Source: Phorcus lineatus
Lineage: Eukaryota > Mollusca > Gastropoda > Trochida > Trochidae
DNA length: 64,000 nt
Direction: 5' to 3'
Assembly: GCA_921293015.1 (NCBI GenBank)
Contig: OV121087.1
Coordinates: 36,377,235-36,441,234 of the forward strand
Part shown: in pieces, positions 37,940 to 49,830 of the stretch
How positions within the stretch are numbered: the first letter of the stretch is position 1
Layout of the letters: each line of letters opens with the position of its first letter
Position numbers and translations under genes: made by a program
The notes under the pieces: model-generated
Databases searched by the model: none
Told to the model about the DNA's origin: nothing
The model's input: the letters and a program-made list of their open reading frames with translations, nothing else

Positions 37940-40149
37940 CTCTTGTCTTGATTTACGTCTTCTGTCAAAATTAGGGCAGCAGCGTTTATCAGAATGCTAT
38001 TGTAACAATTTTACATCTTACATAACCTTCCGTTGTTGAAATAATGTTATGTCAAGACGGATGCCATTATCCAGGCGACATTTATCAATGCATAATCCAA
38101 CTTCCGGTATAGTGGAGCAGACGACACTAATGTCCCGCGCAGACGTGAAGCGATATCGCATGGCCGAGAGTGGAAATGGTTCGCATGGCTTGTATGTGAT
38201 GATTATAGCCTCGCGGATATCCCAAGCAGTTTTCATTAGATCTTTGGTGTTAGTTTCATGAAAGGCACGCAAAACAAAGGTTTGGCATAAATGCGACAAT
38301 CCCATCTAGCCCAAGGGCAACTAGTTTCCGTCTAGTGTTTAATTGTGAAGATTTGCGGTGTCGTAACATGCACGAGGAACCATGTGACATTTACCAGTTA
38401 TTGCATTCCATATCCTAAGGAACAGTGTTTTCCATCGGCTGTGTTAATTTCCTTGGATTTTAGGATATTTCTGATTAGGTAAGACTTTTTATGAATATTT
38501 TCTACAAAATCAAATAGAATTTCGTGCTTTATTTTGGCGATGTACAGAACTAAAGTAATTTTAGGAAATTTTTATCAATAGTTTTTTATTTTGAGGGAAC
38601 ATTTGCTTATGGCTGCCTTTTTCATGTTTTGAATAACGATTTTCATGCATTGTTTATTAATCATGTATATGTTTCTGATTTTGGTAAGACGTTTCCACAG
38701 CATAGTGTATTGATACGTGTCGCGATACTAGAGATCCATCTCACTTTAAGGAGTCACAGATATTTGTATATGGTTTTAACAACAAATAAATCTAACTTAA
38801 TAACGCTTTTGTTGATATTTTAAACTTCATTTTTTTACTTCCATAGCCTTGCACATATGTAGGACTTTATGGTGCAAGAAATACAATATCTGCTATTCCT
38901 AAAATCATAAAACATGTTTATGTATTGCTTCGCTACAGAGACTATTCTATTTTAGACATGTATCGTTAAGAGTCATGTCGTATTTTGAATAATTGATAGT
39001 TTTTGTCTAATCTTAATTTTAAAACTTTGATTGATAATTCATGTTAATTCCTTTCAAGATAAAAACTGTCTATGAATTTTATGTTAATTATTCAAAGAAA
39101 TCAATATTTAAGAATCATGAATTTCCAATGTCTTAAAGCAAGGCTATTCAGACATAGCCTTGGCTTTATGTTCCAACCATGTTTTGAACCTAAGAAGAAG
39201 GTTTTCGAATATATTATTCATATTGTAAGTTGTATGTAAAAACCAATTTTTCGATGCATTTTCATGTCAATATTTACATTCAATGAAAGCCTTGATTACG
39301 GTTGTAGGGGAAATACGACCCGAAAAGAAATTATAGGACTAATATTTTGGATTATCGATAAAAATGTAAACATCTTTCATTTGCATAAAATCACAACATG
39401 TTGTGTGATAGCCATTTTTATCATAATTGTCCATATCGGAAAACCCTTACATGTCGTCACAAAAATCCCAGGTCGAGCTATTCCTTTCACAAACTTTTGA
39501 GCCTAATTGATTTCTGTGTATATCATTAAGTAAATGACTAGAATTTATTAAGTGGATAGCGTTACCTTTTCCCTTTTGTTGAGGTTAGAAAATGATTTCT
39601 CAAATGAACTGAAATTAATTTTACAAACTGCGAGGCACACCCTTGGGGCTCATATTTCAGCCATGTTTACAATCTATGTTAGTCAAAGTGGCGGTGCCCT
39701 GTCTTGTCAATAGAAGTTTGATTGATGCGACCTCTGAAATTGACATGGTAGTGACCTATTTGATATTGAAGTCTCAAGTATGTGTTCTAAGCGGCTTATC
39801 CTGAAGAGAAAGTTGAAAACCTTTATCATTAATCGTTTTTGAGGGGATGGTTGTCGTTCCACAATTTATTCTGTTAACTTTTCGTTTAAGAATTACTCAG
39901 TATTTGATTTCAAATGGGATATATAAGCTTGTTTGGCGGTTACTGGAAACAATCGTGTCGATATGACCGACTTACAGGGAAAAGTGCTCTTGAATTTTAA
40001 AAATTTAAGTTGTACATGTAAGGATATAATTAAACAATTTGTGTGTGTTTGTTTTTGGATACTTTTGTGTAAAACAGTGGGTCTCCCCCTGAAATAAAAA
40101 TGAGTCTATTTAGATATAATTTCTTGGCAAGCGCATTTGACAGGCTCTA

Positions 40150-40345
40150 TGCAGCGCCAATGAACTCAATATTCTATCTTTATTGAATGCCGAGCAAGAA
40201 AGCTCTATCTCTCATATTTACATCTTTTGGTAAGAGGCTGTCGGGAATGGAACCCAGCCTTCCAGTATGATATAAGCGGATATGTTCACTTATCAAGCGA
40301 GAAATAATTCTTGTCCTAATGGTGATTAAACACACTAGTGCACGC
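40150..40345 (-). mobile_element. tRNA-derived SINE (family 2), reverse orientation
   Basis: Read on the minus strand it contains TGGAAGGCTGGGTTCCATTC and TTACCAAAAGATG, then CATTGGCGCTGCATAGAGCC, matching the copy at 21425-21635 block by block. The ends are approximate. Confidence 0.65.
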
Positions 40346-41487
40346 CAATATTTCGTAAACACAACGAATGCACAGATACTGCACATCACTCGATATTACT
40401 CACTATCCTCACTCAAGTAATCTACCTCGTAAGTTGTTTAACAAATATTTACGTATTCAGGTAGTAAAGAGGAAGTATTTAATATGTTACGTTACATTAA
40501 ATCCGCATGAACTACGATATCGAAAATATTAAAAATTTGCTCATAACAAGAAAAGCGGAAACGGCAGCCGCTATGGTCAATCTAACAAGAATGCTAATAC
40601 TGTGTTATTAAATCGGTTAATTTACAACATTGCTTTCATAAAACATATTTCATGATTTTTTCTCAGTTCAGAGTTTAGGTAAATTCAATAGCTGCACATA
40701 ATACTAGTTCAGCCGTTTCCAAGATAGATTTTTCCATAGATTTTTGAATGTCCAAGCCGACAGCGGCTGTCTTAACGTTTTCATTGTTGAGTGCAGGTAA
40801 ATTGTAAAGAATGTTTAGTCGTTCATTGTATCGATAGAAAGTTTAAGTGAATGCATAAGTCCTCGTAAACCTTAAAATAGCCAATTTAAACCGTATAAGA
40901 GCGTGCACTAGTGCCTTTAAACTAATGACCACGACAAATTCCAGAGTTTGCATAATTTTTACAGTGTTTGCGTTATTTGCTATGTATATATACAATGTAT
41001 CGTATATCATGTAACATAAGAGATATTTTGATATTGACAAACCATAAAATTACGTGTAGTTTGTTGTCTTGATTTAACCTTAGGTAGCCCTTAAATAAAT
41101 AAAACCCTATCTGGATATGATCATCGTCTCCAAGTGTTTTAATGGCTCGAAATACGTACTAAAATTTACGTATAGCTTTCTTATAGGACTGTCAGGACTA
41201 GACTTTAGTTAGGTAAAGTGATTTGTGTAACTTAACCGAACTTAGTACGTTTATTCTTTATTCATTCAAAATATTGTCATGCAGTTGGTTAAATTCGTTT
41301 TCCTTTTTGTAGGTCACATTATGTACCTAAGAAAATATGACACAGTGTATTTAACGTCACTAAAGTTGTATTCAATAAAAAATATTTTTACTCAATATGA
41401 AAATGTGGTGGCAGCTAGTCATTGTTTGAAATACTACGGTGTTCTATGAATGTTCCTTTGGACATAATTCATCTCTTTATATTTATC

Positions 41488-41777
41488 GGGGGCGGGATAG
41501 CGCAGTGGGTAGCGCGTTCGGCTTCGGATCAGGAGGTCCGTGGTTCGAATCCAGGGCAACTTTGTCTGCAGTAGAGAACTGTTCTACACGCAGTCAGGTT
41601 TGGGTGCAATGCTACACTGAAATTCAGCGCAGTACCACCCATGGTTTGCTAGTTCCAGCCGATGCTCGCAGGTTTCACCGCAATGCATAGCCTCTCCCTG
41701 CAGTAATACTAGCAGCCGCGATATAAGTGAAAAAATCTTGAAAGCGGCGTAAAACACCAACTCACCTCACAACTCAC
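41488..41777 (+). mobile_element. Full-length tRNA-derived SINE (family 1) with target-site duplication
   Basis: The 290-bp element opens with a tRNA-like head (GCGGGATAGCGCAGTGGGTA; A-box TAGCGCAGTGG near 41499; B-box GGTTCGAATCC at 41542-41552). Internal polymerase III promoter boxes are thus intact. A unique body follows, then TCTTGAAAGCGGCG and an ACTCACCTC-type tail. It is flanked by 15-bp direct repeats with one mismatch (CTCTTTATATTTATC at 41473-41487; CTCTTTATATCTATC at 41778-41792), so it is a fairly recent retrotransposition. Confidence 0.92.
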
Positions 41778-41792
41778 CTCTTTATATCTATC

Positions 41793-43998
41793 TATAAATG
41801 ATCTTCTCGAACACGACTCTCCTGGAATGTGACCTATGACCTGGATATTCGTCATTAATGCTTAATTGTTTATAGTACCGCTCTTCCTTGGTTTCCGTGT
41901 GAAAAGGTCAGAGTTCGTCATTAGACGTATCAGTTCTCGCGAGATCCGTTGTATCACCGTTATTTCAAGGAGACTTCGGTTAGAATATGTTCGTGACACC
42001 AGTATCATATTCCCATAAGGCGTTTTCGTTAATTGATAAATTCATATGAAGTTTTGGGAAATATTTGCTGTGCTATATTTTAAAATAGGTCGTTACAAGT
42101 GCATTGTTGAATAAGATAATTTTGTTTTACCTTACTAGTATTTTTTCCATGAAACTTACCCTTGATTGATAGATCCATAATTGAAATTTAGCAAACATTC
42201 ATTTGAGGGTTATTGCCAAAAGTCATATTACATAAGTCGTAATTTGGATTTTGCATGGTCAGTGTAATAAAATTATTTTCCTATTTGTGTAGGCACTGTT
42301 TACATATAGACACTATGCAAGACATTTGCAAAATGACATATTATTCATCTTAATTATAGATAATTATTCATAATTTAATTAGTATAATATACAGGAATTG
42401 ATAAAGGGATAGGATGCATCATTAGTCGAACGAATATAACTGTGGTTAAATGATGACATGAACAAATGATAATATTTATGACTAAAAGGTAGACAAAAGT
42501 TAACGGATACATGTATAATAGCTTTTGATCGGTGTGACTCGTACACATTGCTCTTAGTAACTTAAAGCGTGAATTAACTAAAGACAATGTACTGCATTGT
42601 TGAAAAAAAGTCATTTAACGAAAAAAACAACGATACGTGATTTGGTTATAGGCATTTCGTGTTAGGAAAATAGAAGCTGTTTAAGACACAATGTTTAATT
42701 TGTCATTTTATGAGAACAAAAAAACTATCGCAGTCTTCATTCACAAACACATTTACCATAATAAAGAGTTTTCGTTTGGTTGAAATCGGTATTTTAATCA
42801 TTCATACTGATTGAAAAGAGCTTTAGATGGGAAACATGACGTTTTGGTTGATTCTGCAATTAGGTTTCTTTACTTTTGCCATTAGGAGAAATTGCACTAC
42901 ATGATACCTACTTCTTATGTAAACGATGAATGATGTGAATAAAGCGTGTCCTTCTCATTTGGTAATTAAAAACATTGCTGGAAATATTCCTCTTCGGTAC
43001 ATAGTTCTTTATAACTGATAGCAATGGTTGGATAGATTCTGTCCTATGAAGGTTTCAAACATAAAGATGGATGCATTTGTGTTGCGAACTTCCTCTGGCC
43101 GAAATACTTTGGCTTTGGTTTCAGAACAAATCTTGCAAGTTGCAATTGATTTAGAAGGTTTAAGAAAACGGGTTATGAATGACCTATTTATTGTCAAGGG
43201 GTTATTTAATCAGTTGCTACAAAATGACTGAATTGTGTTTCATGTCTTGTTTCAAGATTTTTTAACACGGAAATGCCAAATTTAGTCGTTTTATATTGAC
43301 ATTTCGACAAAACGTGCAATTAATCTATTTATCCATCCTTATGCAAGATTATGGAAGTAGTGAAAACTATATATCTTCCGCGGATCACCTTTTGATAAAA
43401 CTTTCGTATCATAAATCCGTATATCGACACTCATCTCTTCACAAAATACGTTCTCATCGACTGTCCATTTAAGATTCAATATTCAAGACACTTTATTTGT
43501 AGAAAGGCCAAAGACTTGACAACATGTCAGAGAGTAAGACTGTCACTTTAAGTAAATAATAAACCAAGCCAGTGGCATAACAGCTCGAGCTCTGAACTCT
43601 TGCTAATTAACCACCGCCACAAAATACAGGATCGTAGCCGTGAAGAGAGAGAAGACGCTATTTAGCACGCTAACGAGAAAGGACGTGACAATTTGTCATA
43701 TTTTGTCACAGTTGTCAGCAAATTACCAATTCCAGCATTCCTGGAAGAGTGATACCTCTTTGAAGGGAACGGCCTCCTCAAATCGATATATCCCTACTCC
43801 CAATGTCATTAGGCTCGTTAATCTAACTAGGGCAATGAGAGCTAGAGTCTCACTCGCCCTATTTGCCACTTGACATAAGAAATAGCTGGCTTATCGGCGT
43901 TTGCAATTACAGACATACATATATTTCATCTTTCTGTGCCTTAGGAAAAAGGATATATATGTCACTATGTCAAATGGTGCTATTAACATCCTCATGTG
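41793..43998. other. Intronic sequence without supported features
   Basis: AT-rich unique sequence on both strands, with no recognisable ORF or repeat. Confidence 0.35.
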
Positions 43999-45595
43999 CA
44001 CTGTAAACAATTACCGTTGAATTAACAATCCATGTACCGTTTTTTCTATACGGTAAAATACTGTTGTTCTTTTTTACGGTGCATCACTGTAAATAAAATT
44101 GTCCTACTGTCGATCTACCGTTATTCCAATACAGGGCGAAACCGTGATTTACTTTACCGGCAAAGTACTGTTACAATACCATAAAGACGGTAATGCATGT
44201 TTGTTTTAGAGAATTGTGGGGTATAATACTGTAAAGTACCGTTTCGAATTGCATCATGGGATGTAATCCGGGTATGTAGTTGATGGGCGCCATTTTTCGG
44301 AACCACGTTTTTATCCAGCGGTAGGCCATATATTTGGCGCTGTGTGGTATTTGAAAGGGTACTTTATTTTGTTTACGGATTTTTAGATTATTTACATTTG
44401 GTATTATGTAGTTGTTTATATTCATGCTGCTGTCAACTTCCGTAGGTTTATTTTGGAGCGTTCTGTAGACGTATGTCAAGCTGATGGTAGCCTAACTTTC
44501 ACTTGTGGGATTTGGCTCATCTATTTGATCTCATTTTTTATGACTCTGGTTTATATGATGTTATAACGAAAGCTCAGTTAGGTTATTCAGGTTAGGTACC
44601 GAGTTTAACTTTTGACTCTAATTTGACCAAAAATTTAGTTGTTTAACATGAGATACATGACAAAGAAAATAGTCCCTTTGTATTGTCATATTTCCATTGT
44701 TACTCAGATTTATGTTTTAAGATAGTTTTAAAACACCAGCATAAATTTCCATTGATAAAGCTAAAATAAGAGTTGAGAAGTCATAATAATACCATGGTAC
44801 AATAATATGTGACCATTTTGCGAAATGTCAGCTTGATGCTGGATTTTTTAATGAGGTGTACCAAGAATGTTTGAGAGAGTTCTTGCACATTCTAGTCTGC
44901 AGACAAAATTCATATATTTAAGTTGATGCAAAAAATCCTGCTCTTATGATTTATTTACAAATCTTTTGTGATTTTTGGGTTACTAAAGATTGTCTTTTCC
45001 GAATAAATATCCAATGTTTAACTCAATTGGTATGTTGTTTTTGGAGACAAGTTAATGTTAACTATTTTCACCGTTGCATGTTCTATTGGCAAGCTGTTTT
45101 GTCAGTTAAGACAGACTGATTGAATTTATAGATCCCTGGGAACCCTTCAGTTGTTTCTATTCTCATCCCTGTGCTGTACCAATGGTATATTGCATCTGCT
45201 TGGCAACAGAATCATGTACATACAGGGCTTTACTGTATCTATACAGTGTTTGTACCGTATCTATGTATCTTAGTACGGTATATTGCTTGGCAGTTGGATG
45301 ATTGTACCGTACCTACGGTAAATTACATGGCAGCTGGTTGCCAGCAAGTAACCGTAACTACAGGGTTGTACCGTATCTACGGTATATTGCCTGGCAGCTG
45401 GTTGCCAGCAATTTACCGTAACTACAGGGTTGTACCGTATCCACGGTATATTGCCTGGCAGCTGGTTGCCAGCAATTTACCGTAACTACAGGATTGTACC
45501 GTATCTACGGGGTCACAGTTTCTTAAAACGGTAACTTGCTGGCAACCAGCTGCCAGGCAATATACCGTTTTAAAATACGGTAATTGTTTACAGTG
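43999..45595. mobile_element. Non-autonomous CACTG-ended DNA transposon with internal minisatellite
   Basis: Left end CACTGTAAACAATTACCG (43999) and right end CGGTAATTGTTTACAGTG (to 45595) are perfect 18-bp inverted repeats. ACGGTA/TACCGT words are scattered in both subterminal regions. CACTG termini with subterminal repeats resemble CMC (CACTA/Chapaev) elements. No transposase ORF is present. No clean target-site duplication is visible. The interior is otherwise AT-rich. Confidence 0.75.
45268..45520 (+). repeat. Minisatellite with about 64-bp units inside the CACTG element
   Basis: About three and a half units of TACCGTATCTACGGTATATT, then GCCTGGCAGCTGGTTGCCAGCA, then TTTACCGTAACTACAGG. 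A reverse-complement copy of the GCCAGGCAA/GCTGGCAACC block sits just before the right terminus (45535-45565), so the tandem array appears derived from the subterminal repeat. The 104-codon ORF here is a translation of the repeat. Confidence 0.88.
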
Positions 45596-45666
45596 TGAAG
45601 AAACAAATTGAACTATTGGGAGACAATGTTATTGAATAAAAGTCTAAAAGAAACCATCGAAGTCAA

Positions 45667-45738
45667 CCTCTGTCTCTGTGTCTCTTTGTCAATCTCTTAA
45701 GATCTGACTGTGCTTCTCTCTGTCTCTGTCTGTCTGTC

Positions 45739-45783
<45 letters not shown>

Positions 45784-45812
45784 TTTTCTCTCTCTCTCTT
45801 TTTGTCTCTCAC
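45667..45812 (+). repeat. (TCTG)n/(TC)n microsatellite
   Basis: TCTG and TC repeats of about 140 bp lie 70 bp beyond the CACTG element. The minus-strand Arg/Glu/Thr/Asp ORF is an artefact of the repeat. Confidence 0.92.
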
Positions 45813-47060
45813 TGACCTCATTATCTCATTTCCAGTAAATATATTTAGTAACGACAATATACTGAATTTGACAGTTATAGATTAACACAAAGTTATATCG
45901 AGGTTGTTTTAATCCAGGTTAATTAATCTAGTTGCGGAAACTCAACGTCTGGGGGAATTTCAATAACGTTGTTGTCTATTGAGCACAACTTTCAACCATA
46001 TAAAAACTCCTGGTTTGGTTTAAGGATCATAAATGACGATTGTTGTTAAAAAATATACGTGCGACTGACGAAATGGATCTTTCACTAGATGTAGAGTCGG
46101 AAGAATGCGACCTTTTTATTTACATAGGTCAAGATTAGGACTGCGTGACGTTTTGATCTTCTACAACACCCAGAAATAGTTGTTCTGTTTACTTGACAAT
46201 TCTAAAGCTTATTTTCACATGTCGTTAATCCTAAGTATTCATTATCATTTATCTTAAAACGGGTTGGAAAATTCTAAAACAAGGAACCTTTTCAATAGGT
46301 TGCTCATTTTGATTTCCTTGCCCATATGAAATTCAAGATAACTATACAATGTATTTCGCCGATTGTGTCATTAACGTTTAAATGCAACGTTGCATATTGT
46401 TATACGTTTTTACTTTCAGAGCATGTAAAACTGCTTATATAACCTGCCTGCATGTCTATTGGTATTCATTGAGACATCCCTTGGCCTATCCCTCAAATAT
46501 TCCGGTTTTACTGGCTAAACCGGTGCAATAAACTACCGAATGAAACGGTCCTGAAATAGAAAATTGTATATCGGCGTTATACACTGTCGATTGGCGTCGA
46601 ATTCACCTTAAATGACATGCTGGAGGGAAGAAGACAATTTTGTATCGTTAGCGAGATCATGTATTAAATCCCTGCTTATTAGAAGGTTAATGCCTGAGGG
46701 GATTATCAGAGTTTTAAGGTTTTAGTTATTTATAGTTAGCATAATTACAATAATTGGTATCTCATGGCAATATCTGTACGAGTTATTGGATTAATGATAA
46801 AAGCTTGATGTGATATTTTGGTGCTCCTTTCTTTTGATGAAAACTTGTCTTCAAACACTTGTGCTAATGTCAACATAAAGCAGTTGTGTCCGTTAAAAAA
46901 ATAACACACATGTTTTTACTTATTTGTTTATCTTAGTGTAAACATTATGTTATGTGTGTTTGTTTATCAGGTTAATGCTACAAGCATTTTCTATCGAAAA
47001 GTTAAATTCCGAATTATGAGGGAAGTGGACTAAGAAATTCTCCATCTGATTTGATTAGAC

Positions 47061-47537
47061 TTAAAGAGCCACTCCGTAAATTTCATAACATATTATCTAT
47101 CTTTGTTACTAACCTAAATGTCATATGTGGTGATATAAAATCAAAACATCTTAACCTTTCATGTCGAAAAGACATACATATGACAAATGCTGGTTTTCCA
47201 TGAAAATCTAAAAACAGCCTTATAAATGCACAGAGGTGTAGATATCACGTCCAATATACATGGATGCTAGTTATAAAACCTAACAAACACTATCAACTCC
47301 TAACTGCCCTCCTGACTGTTTTAGATAAGTCTCCAAAATTACGTTTGACTATTTGACGCGCGCCACTGTCCGGTTTTCGATCATGATTGCGACGTTCTAC
47401 CTTCATATTGTCACTGTAAAAAAACAACAAGCTTTAAAATGTGTCTTTTTATTAACAGTCGATACTTCGCGATCAAACGACACCACTGATTAAGTTTGGC
47501 ATATATGACTCCAACAACTCACGGACTGGCTCTTTAA
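47061..47537 (+). mobile_element. TTAA-flanked MITE, copy 2
   Basis: 477 bp. Ends are TTAAAGAGCCACTCCG and CGGACTGGCTCTTTAA. The internal sequence follows copy 1 throughout (ACGTCCAATATACATGGATG, TATTTGACGCGCGCCACTG). Confidence 0.9.
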
Positions 47538-47924
47538 GCTATACTGTTTGATCAAAAGAATATTTAGGGAACATATCATGATGAGCGAAATTCTTCCAAA
47601 ACGAAAACATAACTTGATATTTGAGATTCATTTGTTATGATTATCTCGATGAAAGTTTTGATTTTGGCCTCATCTCATCATTTCTGGCTACTTTACTTAA
47701 TTATTTTGGGAACAAAAACCGAAGTTTTAATGTTATTCAAGTAGATTCATGTCATTTCGACTCTTTCCATGTTGTCGATGTATCTTGGCCGCCATCGGCA
47801 GAAATTCCTTCCGTTACTGAATAAAATATTGAATATTTGTTTTTTTCTTTCCAACATGGCTTATGGTTTCTCATTCTTTATGAAGCGGCCATGGAGTATA
47901 TGTTTGAATTGTGGTATCTGAGGG

Positions 47925-48078
47925 CTGTAGAGAAGTGTTCTTGCAGTCAGTTTATGGTTCTACGGACAGCCGATGATTTCCTATATAGCTAGTTCCAGCT
48001 TGTGCATAAAGGTTTCCTATCTTGGTCGCAGGGATCTTCTTATCATTGCCCTATAATAATACTGGGAGCTTGATAAAT
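47925..48078 (+). mobile_element. Highly diverged SINE (family 1) relic
   Basis: Order-preserved remnants: GTAGAGAAGTGTTCTTGCAG, CTAGTTCCAGCTTG, AGGTTTC, CCCTATAATAATACTGGGAG. It aligns to the SINE at 41488 but is badly decayed, and it lies directly before a diverged MITE copy. Confidence 0.5.
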
Positions 48079-48088
48079 GTTGACATTC

Positions 48089-48420
48089 TTAAAGAGACAC
48101 TCCACTGCATAAGTTATAAGTCAGATGCGTCAAACGTCATCAATGCTGTAATTTCATCGATAGATAAACGGTTCATTATATTGACAAATAATGGCGATTT
48201 CGATCGAAAATCGGAGTATGAAGCGCGAAATAGTCAAACGTAATTTTTGAATTATGGAGTTACATAACTCTAATCATATAAACCCAAGCATGTTTTGCCA
48301 GACGGTCGTTCGATTTTCACTGAAACCGATTTATTGTCATATCTTTGGCATTAAAGATGAGACGTAGAGATATTGTCAAAATATATATGAGCAGATATGG
48401 TATTTTAGCACAATTAAAAA
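48089..48420 (-). mobile_element. Diverged, inverted copy of the TTAA MITE (copy 5)
   Basis: It begins TTAAAGAGACACTCC. The reverse complement of 48185-48250 reads AAAAATTACGTTTGACTATT then CGCGCTTC... and CGATTTTCGATC, matching the MITE interior. GATTTTCACTGAAACC near 48313 matches its other half. The right terminus is not recognisable. Confidence 0.6.
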
Positions 48421-49319
48421 AATTCTTTCAAATCACGGAAACAAGATTCTCTTTTTTTAAAAGAAATAGTTATAAGTATATATATGTAACTCTTTAATCA
48501 CCAGATTATATATATATATGTGTGTTCTTTTTGATACAAAGAAAGGCGAGCATGCTATCCTTTTCTCTCAAACCAATTGCTCTTGTATTTAAAAAGTAAT
48601 ATTGATATCTTCTTTACTTCCGGACTCTCGTGGGTAAATCCCGACAGAGCAAATCAATAAGATTATTTGGTTTGTGTAAGAGATGACATTTTAACCTCAA
48701 TTTATTTGTCGGTTTAGGCCAATTTACAAAAGAAAAACGATAAAAACCTCATTCTCTGTGAAAGTGATGTATAGTTATTTGATTGAAGCGTTAACATAAT
48801 TCTCACGATAGAAAATATCTTCCAGGTAGTGTGTTTGTCAGCGAAAAAAAACTGTTTGAGGAAATAGTTTAATCATTTAATTTCGTTAATGTTTGATCTT
48901 GTGAGACATGACTAGTATTAACACATTAAGGACCTATACATAAAGATAGAATGTCTTCAAATCGGGGAAATTAATTGTTCGACAAAAATTTCATCCTCTA
49001 CGGAAATTGATTTATGACTTTTATGTTTGCCAGAATATGATTCTCTGAAAACGTATCACATATAGTGTCCTTTTGTTCGTATATAATTCATTAAAGAATG
49101 CCTTTCAAATATTTTGATATATAATTTCATGGTTGCATATATTGGATGGATATTGATTGGTATGATAACGGACCATGGTTTCAAATCCAAAGGTAGGTTT
49201 ATAATCTATCGCTAATTAGCTTCGGGGTCAGGTTGAATACGTATCCTAAAGTTCGAATTCCGTAATAAATTCAGCTATTTTTGTTTGTTGTTTAGAACTT
49301 TTCTTCAAGGATTGCGGTT

Positions 49320-49545
49320 TTTGCGCAAGACAACTTTGAGATCCAGTACAATACCGTTCATGGTTAACTTTTTCGACTAAGGTTAATTTACTCAGAGCTA
49401 GCCATAACTGAAGTGCAAGCCTTCTTCGCGAAGTGAAACTAGTCACAAATCCACTCGTGCTCACATGGTTTCAACGCAGTGCAAACCTATCAGGTAAAAC
49501 AGCATGTCTCCCTTTGCGTAATACTTGTGACCACGATGTAGGTTG
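49320..49545 (+). mobile_element. Diverged SINE (family 1) relic
   Basis: Blocks resembling CAGTACCACCCATGGTT (here CAGTACAATACCGTTCATGG), CATGGTTTCAACGCAGTGCA and CTCCCTTTGCGTAATACTTG align in order with the SINE at 41488, with intervening insertions. Confidence 0.4.
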
Positions 49546-49708
49546 AAGCGAGACTGCGTCCATAATAGAAGTGAGACTCATCGTTATCGACCCGGGCTAA
49601 CTAACCTACTCGCTGACGGTCCACGCTACTGCATCTCATTAGGCCGGGTCGTGAACGATGAGACATTTCTAATTTGGACGCATTCTCACTTTAAATGTCC
49701 ATATCACA

Positions 49709-49830
49709 CAGTCTGATTAAAATCGACCATGTTCCGAGGAATAAAAGTTTCAAAAGATTGACTCCACCCAGATACGAACTCATATCTGTCTAGGCTATCC
49801 TCTGCACAACGGTCTGAAGGCAGCCTAACT
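49709..49830 (+). mobile_element. Truncated copy of the hAT-like foldback element
   Basis: It begins CAGTCTGATTAAAATCGACC and continues through GTTCCGAGGAATAAAAGTTT and CTGTCTAGGCTATCCTC to CACAACGGTCTGA, matching the left arm of the element at 32793. The loop and right arm are absent. Confidence 0.82.

Larger units (their letters stand above)
29723..41472. other. Large intronic interval without supported coding exons
   Basis: It contains the SINE at 30069, a 65-bp tandem duplication at 31857, the foldback at 32793, the TA tract at 37871, a second SINE family at 40150 and CRE-like sites at 30043 and 34751. ORFs of up to 108 codons occur, but none resembles a known protein, and such lengths are expected by chance here. 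Confidence 0.4.

Noticed and set aside
38018-38305. 95-codon minus-strand ORF in a locally GC-richer stretch
   Set aside because: No family recognised, no splice or start evidence, and an overlapping plus-strand ORF of similar quality.
38645-38683. Hydrophobic 13-codon segment (MHCLLIMYMFLIL) ending at GTAAGA in phase 0
   Set aside because: Very AT-rich, short and with a non-ideal donor; chance level.
41491-41565. Possible genuine tRNA gene
   Set aside because: A- and B-boxes are present but it continues into a SINE body and tail with target-site duplication, and a full cloverleaf with acceptor-stem pairing is not evident.
45171-45485. 104-codon ORF with repeated Tyr/Trp/Leu blocks
   Set aside because: It is the minisatellite of the CACTG element read in one frame.
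49129-49191. Hydrophobic ATG segment (MVAYIGWILIGMITD...) ending at GTAGGT
   Set aside because: Resembles the transmembrane first-exon candidates but ends in phase 1, incompatible with the acceptor at 52668, and has a weaker donor.
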